From positions 1 through 23,373 of the forward strand of contig CAZTMX010000023.1 of assembly GCA_964614855.1 (NCBI GenBank): DNA of 23,373 bases, given 5' to 3'. Each line of letters begins with the position of its first letter. Positions within the stretch are counted from its first letter, which is position 1. The position numbers and the translations under genes were made by a program. This stretch comes from CAWJHE01 sp964614855. Its GTDB lineage: Bacteria; Chloroflexota; Anaerolineae; Anaerolineales; UBA4823. Below, piece after piece: positions 23,007 to 23,373 of the stretch. The notes beneath the pieces were generated by a model. It saw nothing but the letters and a program-made list of their open reading frames with translations, ran no database searches and had not been told where the DNA came from.

Positions 23007-23373
23007 ATGAAAATTCCAATCATAATCACAATTCTAGCCCTGCTTGCCGTCACAGGTGTAGGAATGTATGTGACTGACTTCACGGCATACCTGGGAAACA
23101 ACCCAACCACATGCAACAATTGCCATGTCATGGACGCCGTCTATGAAAATTGGTACCACGGGGCACATAAAAACTCGGCAGTCTGTGGCGACTGCCACAC
23201 CCCCCATGATCTAATCCCGAAATATTATGTGAAAGCCATATCAGGCTATCACCATGTCACAGCGTTTTTCTTCAAAGAGATCCCCGGCGCCATTCGTGCA
23301 AAAGAATCCTCACGCCAGATCGTCCAGGAAAATTGCAGGCGCTGTCACGAAGAAGTTGTATCCCAAATCAATA
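23007..23373 (+). CDS. nrfH: Cytochrome c nitrite reductase small subunit NrfH (3' end outside window)
   Basis: 122 residues are visible before the window ends with no stop codon. The NapC/NrfH-family protein passes electrons from the quinol pool to the catalytic subunit NrfA, which reduces nitrite to ammonium. An N-terminal membrane anchor (about residues 3-22) precedes heme motifs CNNCH (36-40), CGDCH (60-64) and CRRCH (110-114); the fourth heme should lie beyond the edge. Met42 in CNNCHVM fits the CxxCHxM arrangement of NrfH, in which a methionine serves as ligand of heme 1 and which separates it from NapC. nrfA is expected next. No clear ribosome binding site precedes the ATG. A Crp-like site and a second operator lie upstream. 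Confidence 0.9.
   Translation, partial: MKIPIIITILALLAVTGVGMYVTDFTAYLGNNPTTCNNCHVMDAVYENWYHGAHKNSAVCGDCHTPHDLIPKYYVKAISGYHHVTAFFFKEIPGAIRAKESSRQIVQENCRRCHEEVVSQIN

Noticed and set aside
22984..23012. TTGACA before nrfH as a -35 element
   Set aside because: A 17-base spacer would put the -10 at the start codon itself, so a transcript would begin inside the gene. No usable -10 lies between.

Overview
The window is a bacterial chromosome segment of moderate GC content. It is densely packed with housekeeping genes plus a few accessory modules. Gene content and style suggest an anaerobic or facultative member of the Chloroflexota, probably class Anaerolineae. The pointers are a sigma factor paired with a DUF5667/DUF5666-type membrane regulator, a lysine-type 2,3-aminomutase, an NrfH cytochrome and a short EF-Ts. 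This placement is inferred from protein style, not from a marker search.

Layout. (1) 5-1527 (+): the end of a cobalt-type ECF importer operon (cbiQ, cbiO), closed by a strong intrinsic terminator. (2) 1606-7679 (-): the translation/envelope cluster rpsB-tsf-pyrH-frr-uppS-cdsA, followed by metK. metK has its own sigma70-type promoter, a complete SAM-I riboswitch and a terminator/antiterminator switch. (3) 7921-8772 (+): birA, divergent from rpsB and apparently leaderless. (4) 8769-11270 (-): gyrA. (5) 11381-12814 (-): an orphan GltD-like flavoprotein. (6) 13106-16379 (+): a MacA/MacB-like tripartite ABC exporter (adaptor, ATPase, permease). It is followed by an M32 carboxypeptidase and a lipoprotein with a Thr/Pro/Ala linker and Ig-like domains. 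(7) 19177-21365 (+): kamA behind a near-consensus promoter, then moeB. (8) 21316-22852 (-): an ECF-like sigma factor and its probable membrane anti-sigma partner. (9) 23007-end (+): the start of nrfH, cut by the window edge.

How the genes work together. The central cluster couples protein synthesis (S2, EF-Ts, RRF) to UMP and lipid/cell-wall precursor supply (PyrH, UppS, CdsA). The SAM riboswitch gives metK feedback control by its product. Exporter, carboxypeptidase and lipoprotein lie in tandem but need not be functionally linked. At the right edge a divergent control region separates the sigma/anti-sigma pair from nrfH. It holds a Crp/Fnr-family palindrome and a second inverted repeat, suggesting tight control of nitrite ammonification.

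I found no tRNA, rRNA, CRISPR array, insertion sequence or phage gene. I see no clear undescribed multi-gene system. The most interesting signals are regulatory: the nrfH control region, the rpsB leader, the frr-uppS perfect hairpin and the metK riboswitch unit.
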